In this document: positions 50,342 through 58,923 of the stretch, one piece after another | Layout of the letters: the number at the start of each line of letters is the position of its first letter | Numbering within the stretch: the stretch's first letter is position 1 | From: JBBRVP01 sp038246785 | GTDB lineage: Bacteria > Actinomycetota > Actinomycetes > Jiangellales > Jiangellaceae | DNA length: 64,000 nucleotides | Assembly: GCA_038246785.1 (NCBI GenBank) | Contig: JBBRVP010000002.1 | Location: 95,160 to 159,159, forward strand | Direction of reading: 5' to 3' | Notes under the pieces: model-generated | The model's database searches: none | Told to the model about the DNA's origin: nothing | Seen by the model: the letters and a program-made list of their open reading frames with translations, nothing else | Program-made: the position numbers and the translations under genes

Positions 50342-51181
50342 CTAGCCGAGCGGCCAGCCGGAAGGGGTGCGCTTGAGCCGGCCCAAGAGCACGACGCAGC
50401 CGACGACCAGAGCCGCGGTATATGACACGAGCGCTGCCGCGTCGATCACCGAGAGCGGGTCTCCCGTCTGGGTCGCGACGGCCACCGCGACCACCCACGC
50501 CGCCACGGCTGCCGTGCCGGCCAGGACGGGGTCGACCCAGGCGCTGACCGTCAGCACCGTCGCCACCAGGGCTGCCGCCGGCAGCAGCCAGGCCACGGAC
50601 AGCAGCGAGGGCCCCGGCAGCAACAGGCCGACGAGCACGGCGAGCGGCACCGAGGGCACCAGGACAGCCGCCGTGCGCAGGAGGACGAGTCGCAGCGTGG
50701 AGTACGGCGCGGCCAGCACCACCTCGTACGAGGGGTCCGCAGTGCGCCCGTACGCCGTCGCGACCGCCCCGACCGGCACGATGGGAGCCACCATGAGGAA
50801 CAGCGCGACCCCGCCGTCCTCAGCGACCGCGGCCGACACCGCCGCGAACAGCAGCACGGCCGCCACCCCGGTCAGCCAGGACAGCCGCGCCGACGGGGCC
50901 GCGGCCACGAGCAGCGAGTCACGCGGTCCGACGCCGAGCCGGAGGAGCGTGCGCTCGAGGAGACCCACCCGGGGCACCTCGATCTGCTCGAGGACACGGT
51001 CCCAGGTGTGGTCGAGGGTCGGGGTCGCCACGTGCGTCCCCACGGCGGCCCGGCAGTCCACGCAACGCAGCAGGTGCTGCTCCACCGAGGCGCCGAGCGC
51101 GGGCCCGGCACGCCCGTCGGCCCAGGCCCGCAGCGACTCCTCGTCGGCGTGCCAGCCGCGCGGGCTCTCGGTCCCACTCAT
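50342..51181 (-). CDS. Membrane anti-sigma factor with zinc-finger motif
   Basis: Protein of 279 residues. The N-terminal HLLRCVDCRAAVG fits the HxxxCxxC zinc-binding anti-sigma (ZAS) motif, preceded by WADGRAGPALGASVEQ. Four to six hydrophobic segments fill residues about 105-270. It would hold the ECF sigma factor encoded just upstream until a signal is sensed. The start overlaps the sigma gene stop (ATGA). Confidence 0.85.
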   Translation of the reverse strand: MSGTESPRGWHADEESLRAWADGRAGPALGASVEQHLLRCVDCRAAVGTHVATPTLDHTWDRVLEQIEVPRVGLLERTLLRLGVGPRDSLLVAAAPSARLSWLTGVAAVLLFAAVSAAVAEDGGVALFLMVAPIVPVGAVATAYGRTADPSYEVVLAAPYSTLRLVLLRTAAVLVPSVPLAVLVGLLLPGPSLLSVAWLLPAAALVATVLTVSAWVDPVLAGTAAVAAWVVAVAVATQTGDPLSVIDAAALVSYTAALVVGCVVLLGRLKRTPSGWPLG

Positions 51182-51738
51182 GCCTGTCCTCTCACGAGCT
51201 CGGTACGCAGGTGTGCCTTGGCCCGGTGCAGCCGGGTCTTGACGGTTCCCTCCCGCACCCCCAGCAGGCGTGCTGCCTCCCGCGTGGTCAGCCCGTCGAG
51301 CACGATCGCCTGCACGACCGCCCGCATCTGCGGTGACAGGGTGGCCAGCGCGGCGGGCACGCCGCCGTACTCCACACCGGCGAGCAGCCGTTCCTCCACG
51401 CTGGGTTCGAGGCCGGCCGCGACCTCGGCCATCGGCACCTCGGCGGAGCCGGCCGTGCGCCGCAGGCGCGACACCAGGCGGCGGATCGCGATCCCCCACA
51501 GCCAGCCGGCGACCTCGCCGTCGCCGCGGTAGCCACTCGCCCCGCGCCACACCGCGACGAACGTGTCCTGCAGCACATCACTCACCACGTCCGCGTCGTT
51601 GCAGCGCCGGGTGAGCCGAACGAACACCCAGGGGGCATGCCGTACGTACAGGGAGCGGAGCGCGCCCGAGTCGCCAGCGGATACTGCCGCCAGCAGCTCC
51701 GCGTCAGTGGACTCACTGGGCTCGGTCACGCCTCCCAC
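51178..51738 (-). CDS. ECF-type RNA polymerase sigma factor
   Basis: Protein of 186 residues with region 2 (LRSLYVRHAPWVFVRLTRRC, DVLQDTFVAVWRGASGYRG) and region 4 (LDGLTTREAARLLGVREGTV, KTRLHRAKAHLR). Starts possible at GTG 51738 (AGGAGG three bases upstream) or GTG 51729. First gene of a five-gene leftward operon with anti-sigma, ABC ATPase and two membrane proteins. Confidence 0.92.
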   Translation of the reverse strand: MGGVTEPSESTDAELLAAVSAGDSGALRSLYVRHAPWVFVRLTRRCNDADVVSDVLQDTFVAVWRGASGYRGDGEVAGWLWGIAIRRLVSRLRRTAGSAEVPMAEVAAGLEPSVEERLLAGVEYGGVPAALATLSPQMRAVVQAIVLDGLTTREAARLLGVREGTVKTRLHRAKAHLRTELVRGQA

Positions 51739-51845
51739 ACCCCTCCTGTCGCCGGAGGAGGCGCTTTCGGTTCCAGCCTGCTCCCGCCGAGTCCGCTGGG
51801 ACAGCCCCCACGCGACTGGCAGAGTTGCCTGCGGAGGTGGTCCTC

Positions 51846-52289
51846 ATGGCAGACGCCCACCCGTCGCCCTCCTTCCGGCAGATCGTGCTCGACTGCACCG
51901 ACGCGCGAGGGCTCGCGGAGTTCTACCGGGAGCTGCTGGGGCTGCGGTACCGCCCCGGTGACGAGCCGCCGGCGCCCGGCGAGCCGGATCCTCTCGGCCA
52001 GGACTGGCTGGTTCTGCGTACGCCGGACGGCACGCCGCAGCTGGCCTTCCAGCAGGTGCGGGAGCTGCCGCACGCCACCTGGCCGGAGGGGGAGCATCCA
52101 CAGATGCTCCATCTCGACCTGACGGTGCCGAGCGCCGAGGACCTCGACCGTCAGCACGCTCGGGCGCTGGGGCTCGGTGCCCGGCTGCTGCACGACCGCT
52201 CCGACGACCCCGAGGAGCCGTTGCGGGTCTACGCCGACCCCGCCGGGCACCCCTTCTGCGTCTTCGTCGCGCCGGCCGCGCCGGACTGA
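51846..52289 (+). CDS. VOC/glyoxalase-like protein
   Basis: Protein of 147 residues with two beta-alpha-beta-beta-beta modules: FRQIVLDCTDARGLAEFYRE, then MLHLDLTVPSAEDLDRQHAR and VYADPAGHPFCVFV. Typical of the Glyoxalase_6 branch of the VOC superfamily. Enzymatic role unknown. ATG 51846 has GGAGGTGG five bases upstream. Divergent from the sigma gene. Confidence 0.88.
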   Translation: MADAHPSPSFRQIVLDCTDARGLAEFYRELLGLRYRPGDEPPAPGEPDPLGQDWLVLRTPDGTPQLAFQQVRELPHATWPEGEHPQMLHLDLTVPSAEDLDRQHARALGLGARLLHDRSDDPEEPLRVYADPAGHPFCVFVAPAAPD

Positions 52290-52300
52290 CCGGAGGATCG

Positions 52301-52879
52301 TCAGTGCCGTACGCGGTAACGCAGGTAGACCACGCCGCCGCCGAACCGGCGCTCGTCCAGGAGCTCGAGAGCGTGCCGGGCCTGGAGCGGCAGGGCCGGA
52401 GTACCGCCGCCCACCAGGACGGGCACGACGAGCAGGCGGAGCTCGTCCACCAACCCGGCCCGGATCGCGGCCGCGGCGAGCCCCGGTCCGCCCACGCTGA
52501 TGTCCCGGGCTGCTGAGGCCTTCAGCGCCCGGACCTCCCCCGGGTCGAAACGTCGCTCGATGCGGGTCCTGGCGCTCGACGCGGCGGGCAGCGTCCGGGA
52601 GTACACGATCTTGTCCGCCGCCTGCCAGATGCGCGCGAAGTCCTCCGCCACACTCGGCTGGTCGGCCTTGGTCGGCGCCGTGTCCCAGAAGACCATGACC
52701 TCGTACATGCGGCGCCCGTACAAGTAGCTGCCGATCGGCCGCTCGAGGTCGTTGACGAAGGCGTGCACCTCGTCGGTCGGGGCTGCCCAGTCGAAGTTGC
52801 CGTCCTCGTCGGCGACGTAGCCGTCCAGGGAGGCGATGGCCGAGTAGATCAGCGCTGCCGACCGCGAACCACCCGTCAT
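52301..52879 (-). CDS. Dihydrofolate reductase family (RibD C-terminal-like) protein
   Basis: Protein of 192 residues. LIYSAIASLDGYVADEDGNF is the standard start of this family and ISVGGPGLAAAAIRAGLVDE the nucleotide-binding end. YLYGRRMYEVMVFWDTAP lies between. Likely an NADPH-dependent reductase of unknown substrate. ATGA overlap with the secreted-protein gene upstream suggests co-translation. Confidence 0.88.
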   Translation of the reverse strand: MTGGSRSAALIYSAIASLDGYVADEDGNFDWAAPTDEVHAFVNDLERPIGSYLYGRRMYEVMVFWDTAPTKADQPSVAEDFARIWQAADKIVYSRTLPAASSARTRIERRFDPGEVRALKASAARDISVGGPGLAAAAIRAGLVDELRLLVVPVLVGGGTPALPLQARHALELLDERRFGGGVVYLRYRVRH

Positions 52880-53355
52880 CGCGTCCGGGGCGTCAGGCAC
52901 AGCCTGCCGGAGATGGTCTCCGTGAAGGCTCCGGTGGCGAGGTTTTCGGTGCCTCGGAAGGTGAGGGACCCAACGACGGCCGCGTACACCCCGTAGCCGC
53001 TGACCGACGACGACGATGACACGAACTCGCCGGTGGCCGTGTCCAACGTCCCGGTGACGGGAGCGGTCAGCGTCCCGCCGGGGAGGCTGAAGTCGATAGG
53101 ACCGGTGAAGGACGCGATGCTGCCCACGACCCCCGTGATCGTGAACGACCCGGTGGTGGTCCCGATCATGAGGCCGTGGACGTACACGGTCGCCGTCGTC
53201 TGGCCGTCTCCGAGATCCTGGCCGACACCGGCGGCGGCGACCGGTGCGCACGGGCGGTGGGGGTGCCGGTAGGCGGGCGATGCAGAAGCAGTGGCGGGTA
53301 CGGCCAGCGCGAGTGCGACCATGCCGGCTACCGCGATGATCCGGGTACGAAGCAT
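52876..53355 (-). CDS. Secreted beta-rich protein of unknown function
   Basis: Protein of 159 residues with a Sec signal peptide (MLRTRIIAVAGMVALALAV, cleavage near ASASPAY). The mature part is rich in Gly, Thr and Ser beta stretches (TGSFTITGVVGSIASFTG, GTLTAPVTGTLDTATGEF, VYAAVVGSLTFRGTENL), suggesting a beta-barrel or jelly-roll. Similar in general style to small exported dirigent/allene oxide cyclase-like folds, but not assigned. GGAGAGG precedes ATG 53355. Confidence 0.72.
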   Translation of the reverse strand: MLRTRIIAVAGMVALALAVPATASASPAYRHPHRPCAPVAAAGVGQDLGDGQTTATVYVHGLMIGTTTGSFTITGVVGSIASFTGPIDFSLPGGTLTAPVTGTLDTATGEFVSSSSSVSGYGVYAAVVGSLTFRGTENLATGAFTETISGRLCLTPRTR

Positions 53356-53462
53356 GTGGACCTCTCCGCCGGAGCGGAGCCGGTCCGCGCTCGGCACCGG
53401 CGAGGCTACGCTCGCAAGGCAGCGGCTGAACAGCCTGCCGGGGGCCGCGGCGGGGCGAGATC

Positions 53463-53564
53463 CTAGGCGTCCGATCCGCGCGGGATCCCCAGGGTGGCGA
53501 GCAGGTCTTCGTGGAACTGGATCCGCGACGGCTCCGTGCGGTCACCGGACCGGCGGTCTCCCAA
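53463..53564 (-). CDS. Possible 33-codon ORF at the end of the fdh operon
   Basis: A frame from TTG 53564 overlapping the nrfD 3' end reads GDRRSGDRTEPSRIQFHEDL then LATLGIPRGSDA and stops at 53463. About nine in ten of its codons end in G or C, as expected for coding DNA here, but there is no clear Shine-Dalgarno. It may be a small gene or the shifted tail of a former longer gene. Confidence 0.25.
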   Translation of the reverse strand: MGDRRSGDRTEPSRIQFHEDLLATLGIPRGSDA

Positions 53565-54543
53565 CGCCCGAGCGCTGCGGCTCGACGACGTACCGCGGGT
53601 CGCGCGCCGACACCGGTCCCGCCGCGAAGATGCCGAACCGGGTGACGAGGGACGCCCCCAACAGCGCGGCCCCGCCGGCGATTCGTACGGCGCGCGACAC
53701 CGGGCCGGGGCCGCGGCCGACCAGCGCCCCGGCCACGCCCGCGGCGGTCAGCCGCTCCCCCGTACGCAGCAGTGTCTGCGCCCGCCCGGACCGGTACGGC
53801 TCCCCGACGAACCCCATTCGACGCGTCATCCACTGGGAGGACGCCAGCTCGACCGCCGCCCCCGTGGCGGCCAGCGCGCGGGCCGGCGCGGCCTCGCCAG
53901 GTGGCACCGCGAGCAGCGCCAGCCCGGCCGCCGCCGACATCGACGAGCCGGAGAACACGAACGGCAGCTCGCGATGCCCCTCGTGCCAGGCCGGGATGGC
54001 GGTGTCGGCGAGCAAGACCGCGGTGTACGTGGTCATCGGAGCCCCCAGCACGGCCGCGCCGACCCCGGCCAGCCGACCCAGCGGTGGCAGCACCCCGGTA
54101 GCCCGCGAGGCCGCCGCCGCCACGGCCAGCCCGGAGAACGGTGCCAGGATCCAGGAGCCCACCGACAGCGGCGAGGTCGGCTTGATGACGCGGAGCATGT
54201 TCAGGAAACGCTGCGGACGCCCGAGGTCGTGCACCAGCGCCACCACCCCGCCAGCTGCGGCCACGGCGGCGCCGTAGCGCCCGACCCGCTCGGTCGCCGG
54301 CAGGCGGCGCCACCAAGCGGCCTCGGCCATGACCGCCGACGCACCCGCGAGCCCGCCGAGGAACAGGTACACCGGCACGTCGGGCACCTTCCACGCCGGC
54401 TCCTTGATCACCGGGCGGCCGTAGTACGACGCGAACTGCGCGTCCGGCACCATCGGCGCCTCGCCTCGGCCACCGTGCCGGCGACGGCGGTCGCGCCTGG
54501 TCGGCACCGGCTGCGCCGTCGGCGGGCTCGGGGCGGCGGTCAT
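53542..54543 (-). CDS. nrfD: Formate dehydrogenase membrane subunit, NrfD/PsrC-like
   Basis: Protein of 333 residues with about eight membrane segments. Features typical of the NrfD subunit in actinobacterial Fdh operons: ASYYGRPVIKEPAWKVPDV, VPVYLFLGGLAGASAVMAEA, LGRPQRFLNMLRVIKPTSPL and TYTAVLLADTAIPAWHEGHR. It anchors FdhAB and passes electrons to menaquinone. The ATG overlaps the fdhB stop. C-terminus ends in a loosely conserved Arg-rich tail. Confidence 0.92.
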   Translation of the reverse strand: MTAAPSPPTAQPVPTRRDRRRRHGGRGEAPMVPDAQFASYYGRPVIKEPAWKVPDVPVYLFLGGLAGASAVMAEAAWWRRLPATERVGRYGAAVAAAGGVVALVHDLGRPQRFLNMLRVIKPTSPLSVGSWILAPFSGLAVAAAASRATGVLPPLGRLAGVGAAVLGAPMTTYTAVLLADTAIPAWHEGHRELPFVFSGSSMSAAAGLALLAVPPGEAAPARALAATGAAVELASSQWMTRRMGFVGEPYRSGRAQTLLRTGERLTAAGVAGALVGRGPGPVSRAVRIAGGAALLGASLVTRFGIFAAGPVSARDPRYVVEPQRSGVGRPPVR

Positions 54544-55445
54544 CGCCCGCCGCTCGCAACGGCCACCGCGATCCCCAGCACCGTGACCCCAGCAGCCAGC
54601 GCCGCACGGCGCCACATCGCCGGCAGGTCCCGGGTCGTGACGACGGGGTCGGGCGGCAGCCCGTAGACCTCGGGCTCGTCGAGCAGCAGGAAGAACGCCC
54701 CCATCCCGCCCACCCCGTCGTCAGGGCTCTCGCCGTACAGCCGGGCCGCGTCGACGCCCTGCTCGTGCAGCACCTCCACGCGCCGCTGCGCCTGCGCGCG
54801 CAGCTCGTCCAGCGGCCCGAAAACAATCGACTCGGTCGGGCAGGCCTGCGCGCAGGCGGGCCGCTGACCGGCGCCGAGCCGGTCGTAGCACAGCGTGCAC
54901 TTGTGCGCCCCGCCGTCGCTGTCCGACCTGGCGATGACGCCGAACGGGCAGGCCGGCACGCAGTAGCCGCATCCGTTGCAGACGTCATCCTGCACGACCA
55001 CGGTGCCGAACTCGGTGCGGAACAACGCCCCGGTCGGGCAGACGTCCAGGCAGGCCGCGTGCGTGCAGTGCTTGCAGACGTCGCTGGCCATCAGCCAGGA
55101 CAGCCCGTCCACCCCGGCCGGACCCCCCTCCCCGTCCGGCTCCCTCTCCCCCACCAACGTGTCAGGCTCAGCCGGGGCCATGGGCGCGGCAGAGCCTGAC
55201 AGATCGACGCGCTCGACGAACTTCACGTGCCGCCAGGTCTGCGCCCCGAACGCACCGGTGTTGTCGTAGGACGAGCCCAACAGGTCGTAGCCGTCCTCGT
55301 CGAGTGAGTTCCACTCCTTGCAGGCCACCTCGCAGGCCTTGCAGCCGATGCAGACGCTGGTGTCGGTGAAGAAGCCCATCCGCGGTGGGTGCTCGCCGTA
55401 CCCCGAGGAGGTCGCGGGGTCGGGTCCCCTGTCGAGCAGGCTCAT
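54540..55445 (-). CDS. fdhB: Formate dehydrogenase iron-sulfur subunit FdhB
   Basis: Ferredoxin-like protein of 301 residues that carries electrons from FdhA to NrfD. Four [4Fe-4S] sites are visible: CIGCKACEVACKEWN, CKHCTHAACLDVCP, CNGCGYCVPACPFG and CTLCYDRL with a later CAQACP. Near the C-terminus a hydrophobic helix (RRAALAAGVTVLGIAVAVAS) may touch the membrane. The start overlaps the fdhA stop and the end overlaps nrfD, both by ATGA. Confidence 0.94.
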   Translation of the reverse strand: MSLLDRGPDPATSSGYGEHPPRMGFFTDTSVCIGCKACEVACKEWNSLDEDGYDLLGSSYDNTGAFGAQTWRHVKFVERVDLSGSAAPMAPAEPDTLVGEREPDGEGGPAGVDGLSWLMASDVCKHCTHAACLDVCPTGALFRTEFGTVVVQDDVCNGCGYCVPACPFGVIARSDSDGGAHKCTLCYDRLGAGQRPACAQACPTESIVFGPLDELRAQAQRRVEVLHEQGVDAARLYGESPDDGVGGMGAFFLLLDEPEVYGLPPDPVVTTRDLPAMWRRAALAAGVTVLGIAVAVASGGR

Positions 55446-58400
55446 GCCGGACCCTCCCGGTCGGCCGGTAGCCCGGCCCGCACTCGGTAGTCGGCGACGA
55501 GGTCGCGCAGGGCGGACCCGGTCGGGCGCCGCCCGGCCCGCACGTCGCAGGTGGCCACCTTGCTCTCCTGGATGTGGACGTTGGGGTCGAGCTCGACGCC
55601 GAGCAGGTCGTTGGCCGCGTCGCCGGTGGTGATGCCGTTGCCGCCCCAGTGGTACGGGATGCCGATCTGGTGCAGGTCGCGGTCGCCGAGCCGCAGCGGG
55701 CGGATCCGGTCGGTGACGAGCACCCTCGCCTCGATCGCCGAGCGGGCGGTGACCACCGTCGCCCAGCCGAGGTGCTCCAGGTCGCGGTGCCTGGCCAGCT
55801 GCGGGGACACCTCGATGAAGAAGCCCGGCTGCAGCTCGCTGAGCAGGGGCAGGTGCCGGCTCATGCCACCGGCGGTGTGGTGCTCGGTCAGCCGGTAGGT
55901 CGTGAACGCGAACGGGAAGACCGGGCTCTCGTCGGGATGCATCCGGTTGTGCGGCCGGTCGTAGCGCTCGCGGGCCGGGTTGGACTGCTGGGCGTACAAC
56001 GGGTTGCGCAGAGGCGACTCGGCCGGCTCGTAGTGGGCGGGCAGCGGCCCGTCGGCGAGCCCTGTGGGCACGTACAGCCAGGCCTTGCCGTCGGTCTGCA
56101 TGATGAACGGGTCGTCGCCGGCCAGCGCGTCCTGCGCCCGCGCGTCGGGCTCCGGCCGGAAGCCCGGTCGCTTCGTCGGCTCGAAGTCCGGTACGTCGTG
56201 GCCGACCCACTTCTCCTGGTCGGCGTCCCACCACACGTACGCCTTGCGCTCGCTCCAGGGCCGGCCCTCGGGGTCGGCGGAGGCCCGGTTGTAGAGGATG
56301 CGCCGGTTGAGCGGCCACGCCCAGCCCCACTCCGGCGCGACCCACGACTGCTCGGCGCCGGGTTTGCGCCGGGCCGGCTGGTTGACCCCGTCGGCGTAGC
56401 AGCCGCAGTAGATCCAACACCCGCACGAGGTGGAGCCGTCGTCCTTGAGGTCCAGGTACGTCGACAGCGGTGCGCCGTCCGCGCCGCGACCGTTGATCTC
56501 CGCGAGGCCCGCCTCCGCGCTCGGCTCCTGGAGCCGGCCGTGCGTCGGGTAGTCCCAGGTGAGCTTGAGCAGGCCGCGGTCGCGCGGGTCGGCGGAGGCC
56601 ATCAGCTTGGCGCGGATGCGCCGGCCGAGGTGGTAGGTGAACCACAGGTCGCTGCGGGCGTCACCGGGCGGCTCCACGGCTTGGTGGTGCCACTGCAGCA
56701 TCCGCTGGGTGTTGGTGAAGGATCCCGCCTTCTCGGTGTGCGCGGCGGCCGGCAGGAAGAACACCTCGGTCGGGCAGCTCTGCGCAGAGATCTCGCCGGT
56801 CTCGACCTCGATGCCGTCCTTCCACCAGGTCGCCGACTCGATCATCTGCAGGTCGCGCACGACGAGCCAGTCGAGCTTGGCCATGCCGAGGCGCTGCAGC
56901 CGTCCGTTGGCCGAGCCGACGGCGGGGTTCTCGCCGAGCAGGAAGTAGCCCTTCACGGTGCCGTCGACCATGCCGAGCACCGTGTTGTAGGTACCGTGGT
57001 CGCCGGTCAGCCGCGGCAGGTGGTCGAAGCAGTAGTCGTTGTCCTCCGTGGCGGAATCGCCCCAGTAGGCCTTGAGCAGGCTCACCGCGTACGCCTTCAT
57101 GTTGCCCCAGAAGCCGGTGCGGCCGGCGTCGGCGGCGACGTAGTCGTCGAGGGAGAGGTGCTGGTGCGCGTGCGGCATGGGGAGGTAGCCGGGGAGCAGG
57201 TTGTACAGCGTCGGGATGTCGGTCGAGCCCTGGATGCTGGCGTGGCCGCGCAGCGCGAGGATGCCGCCGCCGGGACGTCCGACGTTGCCCAGCAGGGTCT
57301 GCAGGATGGCGGCGGTGCGGATGTACTGCACGCCGACGGTGTGGTGCGTCCAGCCGACGGCGTACGCGAACGCGGTCGTCCGCTCGCGGCCGGAGTTGCG
57401 CGTCACGGCCTCGGCGACCCGCGCGAACAGCGCCGGCGGCACCCCGCACACCTGCTCGACCATCTCCGGGGTGTAGCGGGCGTAGTGGCGCTTGAGCACC
57501 TGGTAGACGCAGCGCGGGTGCTGCAGGGTCTCGTCCCGCTTCGGCCGGGCCCGCTGGGCGCCGGGGGCGCCGCCGGAGCCGGCGGCCTCGCTGGCGCTGG
57601 CGTCGTGCTGGCTGGCCTCGTCGCCGGAGCCGCGGGAGCGCTGGCCCTGGCCGGGCTCCTGGTCGCGCTGCCGGGCGGCGGGGGCCTCCTCCGCGTCCTC
57701 GTACTGCCAGCTCTGCGTGTCGTAGGAGCCGTTCGCCTCGTCCCAGCCGGAGAACAGGCCGTCGAGGTCCTCGGTGTCGCGGAAGTCCGCGCGCAGGATC
57801 GCGGGCGCGTTGGTGTAGGCGACGACGTAGTCGCGGAAGTCCAGCCCGTTCTGCAGGACGTAGTTGACAAGCCCGCCGAGGAAGGCGATGTCACTGCCGG
57901 CGCGCAGCGGCACGTGCAGGTCGGCGACGGCCGATGTGCGGGTGAAGCGCGGGTCGACGTGGATGACCGTGGCGCCGCGCCGCTTGGCCTCCATGACCCA
58001 CTGGAAGCCGACCGGGTGGCACTCGGCCATGTTGGAGCCCTGGATGACGATGCAGTCGCTGTTCTGCAGGTCCTGCTGGAAGGTGGTGGCCCCGCCGCGG
58101 CCGAAGGAGGTCCCCAGACCGGGGACCGTTGAGGAGTGTCAAATGCGGGCCTGGTTCTCGATCTGGATGGCGCCCAGCGCGGTGAACAGCTTCTTGATGA
58201 GGTAGTTCTCCTCATTGTCCAGCGTCGCTCCCCCGAGGCTGGCGAAGCCCATCGTGCGGTGCACCCGGCGGCCCTGCTCGTCCAGCTCCTGCCAGCCCTG
58301 CCGGCGGGTCTCGATGACCCGGTCGGCGATGCGGTCCATCGCCTCGTCGAGGTCGAGGTCCTCCCAGTCGGTGGCGTACGGACGGCGGTAGCGCACCGTC

Positions 58401-58741
58401 GTGACCCGGGCCGGGCTGGTGACAAGGCTCTTGCTGGCGCTGCCCTTAGGGCAGAGCCGGCCGCGGCTGACCGGCGAGTCAGGGTCGCCCTCGATGTTGG
58501 TGACCGCGCCGTCCTCGACGTACACCCGCTGCCCACAGCCGACGGCGCAGTACGGGCAGATGCTCTTGACCATCGAGTCGGCGGTCAGCGTGCGCGCGGC
58601 CAGTGCCTCGGTCGTCGGGCTCTTGGCGGCGGCCCCGCGGGCCAGCCGGTCACTGCCGCTGACCTGGCGCCAGACCGGCCAGCGCCCGAGCGCCCGGCCC
58701 ACGACATCGCGCGGGGCCTCGCCGATGCTCACGGGGCCCAT
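55442..58741 (-). CDS. fdhA: Formate dehydrogenase large subunit with selenocysteine (UGA at 58139-58141)
   Basis: Molybdopterin enzyme of 1099 residues that oxidises formate to CO2. The N-terminal 4Fe-4S site is CPYCAVGCGQRV with a later GRLCPKGSASK. An in-frame UGA encodes residue 201 in the context QIENQARI-Sec-HSSTVPGLG, the active-site motif of Sec-Fdh, and the same frame continues without stop to 55442 (NMAECHPVGFQWVMEAKRRG and so on). The Sec would coordinate Mo or W. A 56-residue Gln/Ser/Ala/Gly-rich insert lies at about residues 349-404. No Tat signal is visible, so the active site is probably cytoplasmic. The start ATG 58741 is not firmly fixed. Confidence 0.96.
57530..57697 (-). 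other. Low-complexity insert in fdhA
   Basis: Residues about 349-404 of FdhA are rich in Gln, Arg, Ser, Ala, Gly and Asp (for example EPGQGQRSRGSGDEASQHD), followed by a return to conserved sequence at HPRCVYQVLKRHYARYTPEM. It interrupts a region that is compact in shorter relatives, so it is likely a surface loop or linker. Confidence 0.7.
58109..58141 (-). promoter_or_regulatory. Bacterial SECIS element and Sec UGA codon of fdhA
   Basis: On the minus strand the UGA (58141-58139) is followed by 11 nt and then GGTCCCC-GGTCT-GGGGACC (58127-58109), a perfect 7-bp stem with a 5-nt GGUCU loop. The loop begins 18 nt after the UGA. A GGUCU apical loop is what SelB recognises in E. coli fdhF/fdnG mRNAs (from memory). 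The stem is encoded by the conserved VPGLGT codons. Confidence 0.92.
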
Positions 58742-58800
58742 CTCACCACTCGTCGCGGCGTGACACGCGTCGGGGGCGGGTCCCGACGCCCCGACCCCGC

Positions 58801-58910
58801 GATCTTGAGGCGGTTCAGCCGTCCTGGCGGCGGCTACGTCTCAAGGTCACCAGCCGCGGAACGATCTTGATGCGCTCGCGCCCCCATGGGATCGGCAACG
58901 TCTCAAGATC
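58801..58910. repeat. Cluster of four alternating GATCTTGAG/CTCAAGATC 9-mers
   Basis: GATCTTGAG (58801-58809), CTCAAGGTC (58840-58848), GATCTTGAT (58863-58871) and CTCAAGATC (58902-58910) alternate in orientation between the fdhA start and the 3' end of the carboxyltransferase gene. The outer pair is a perfect inverted repeat. ACGTCTCAAG occurs twice. They may be regulator sites for the fdh operon or terminator stems for the opposite gene end. Confidence 0.6.
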
Positions 58911-58923
58911 CGGAAAGCGGGCG

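Noticed and set aside
58030..58741. fdhA as two separate or broken genes because of the UGA at 58139-58141
   Set aside because: The frame continues, both sides match one Fdh protein, the UGA is in the known Sec context and a SECIS hairpin follows. Sec factors are present in the window.
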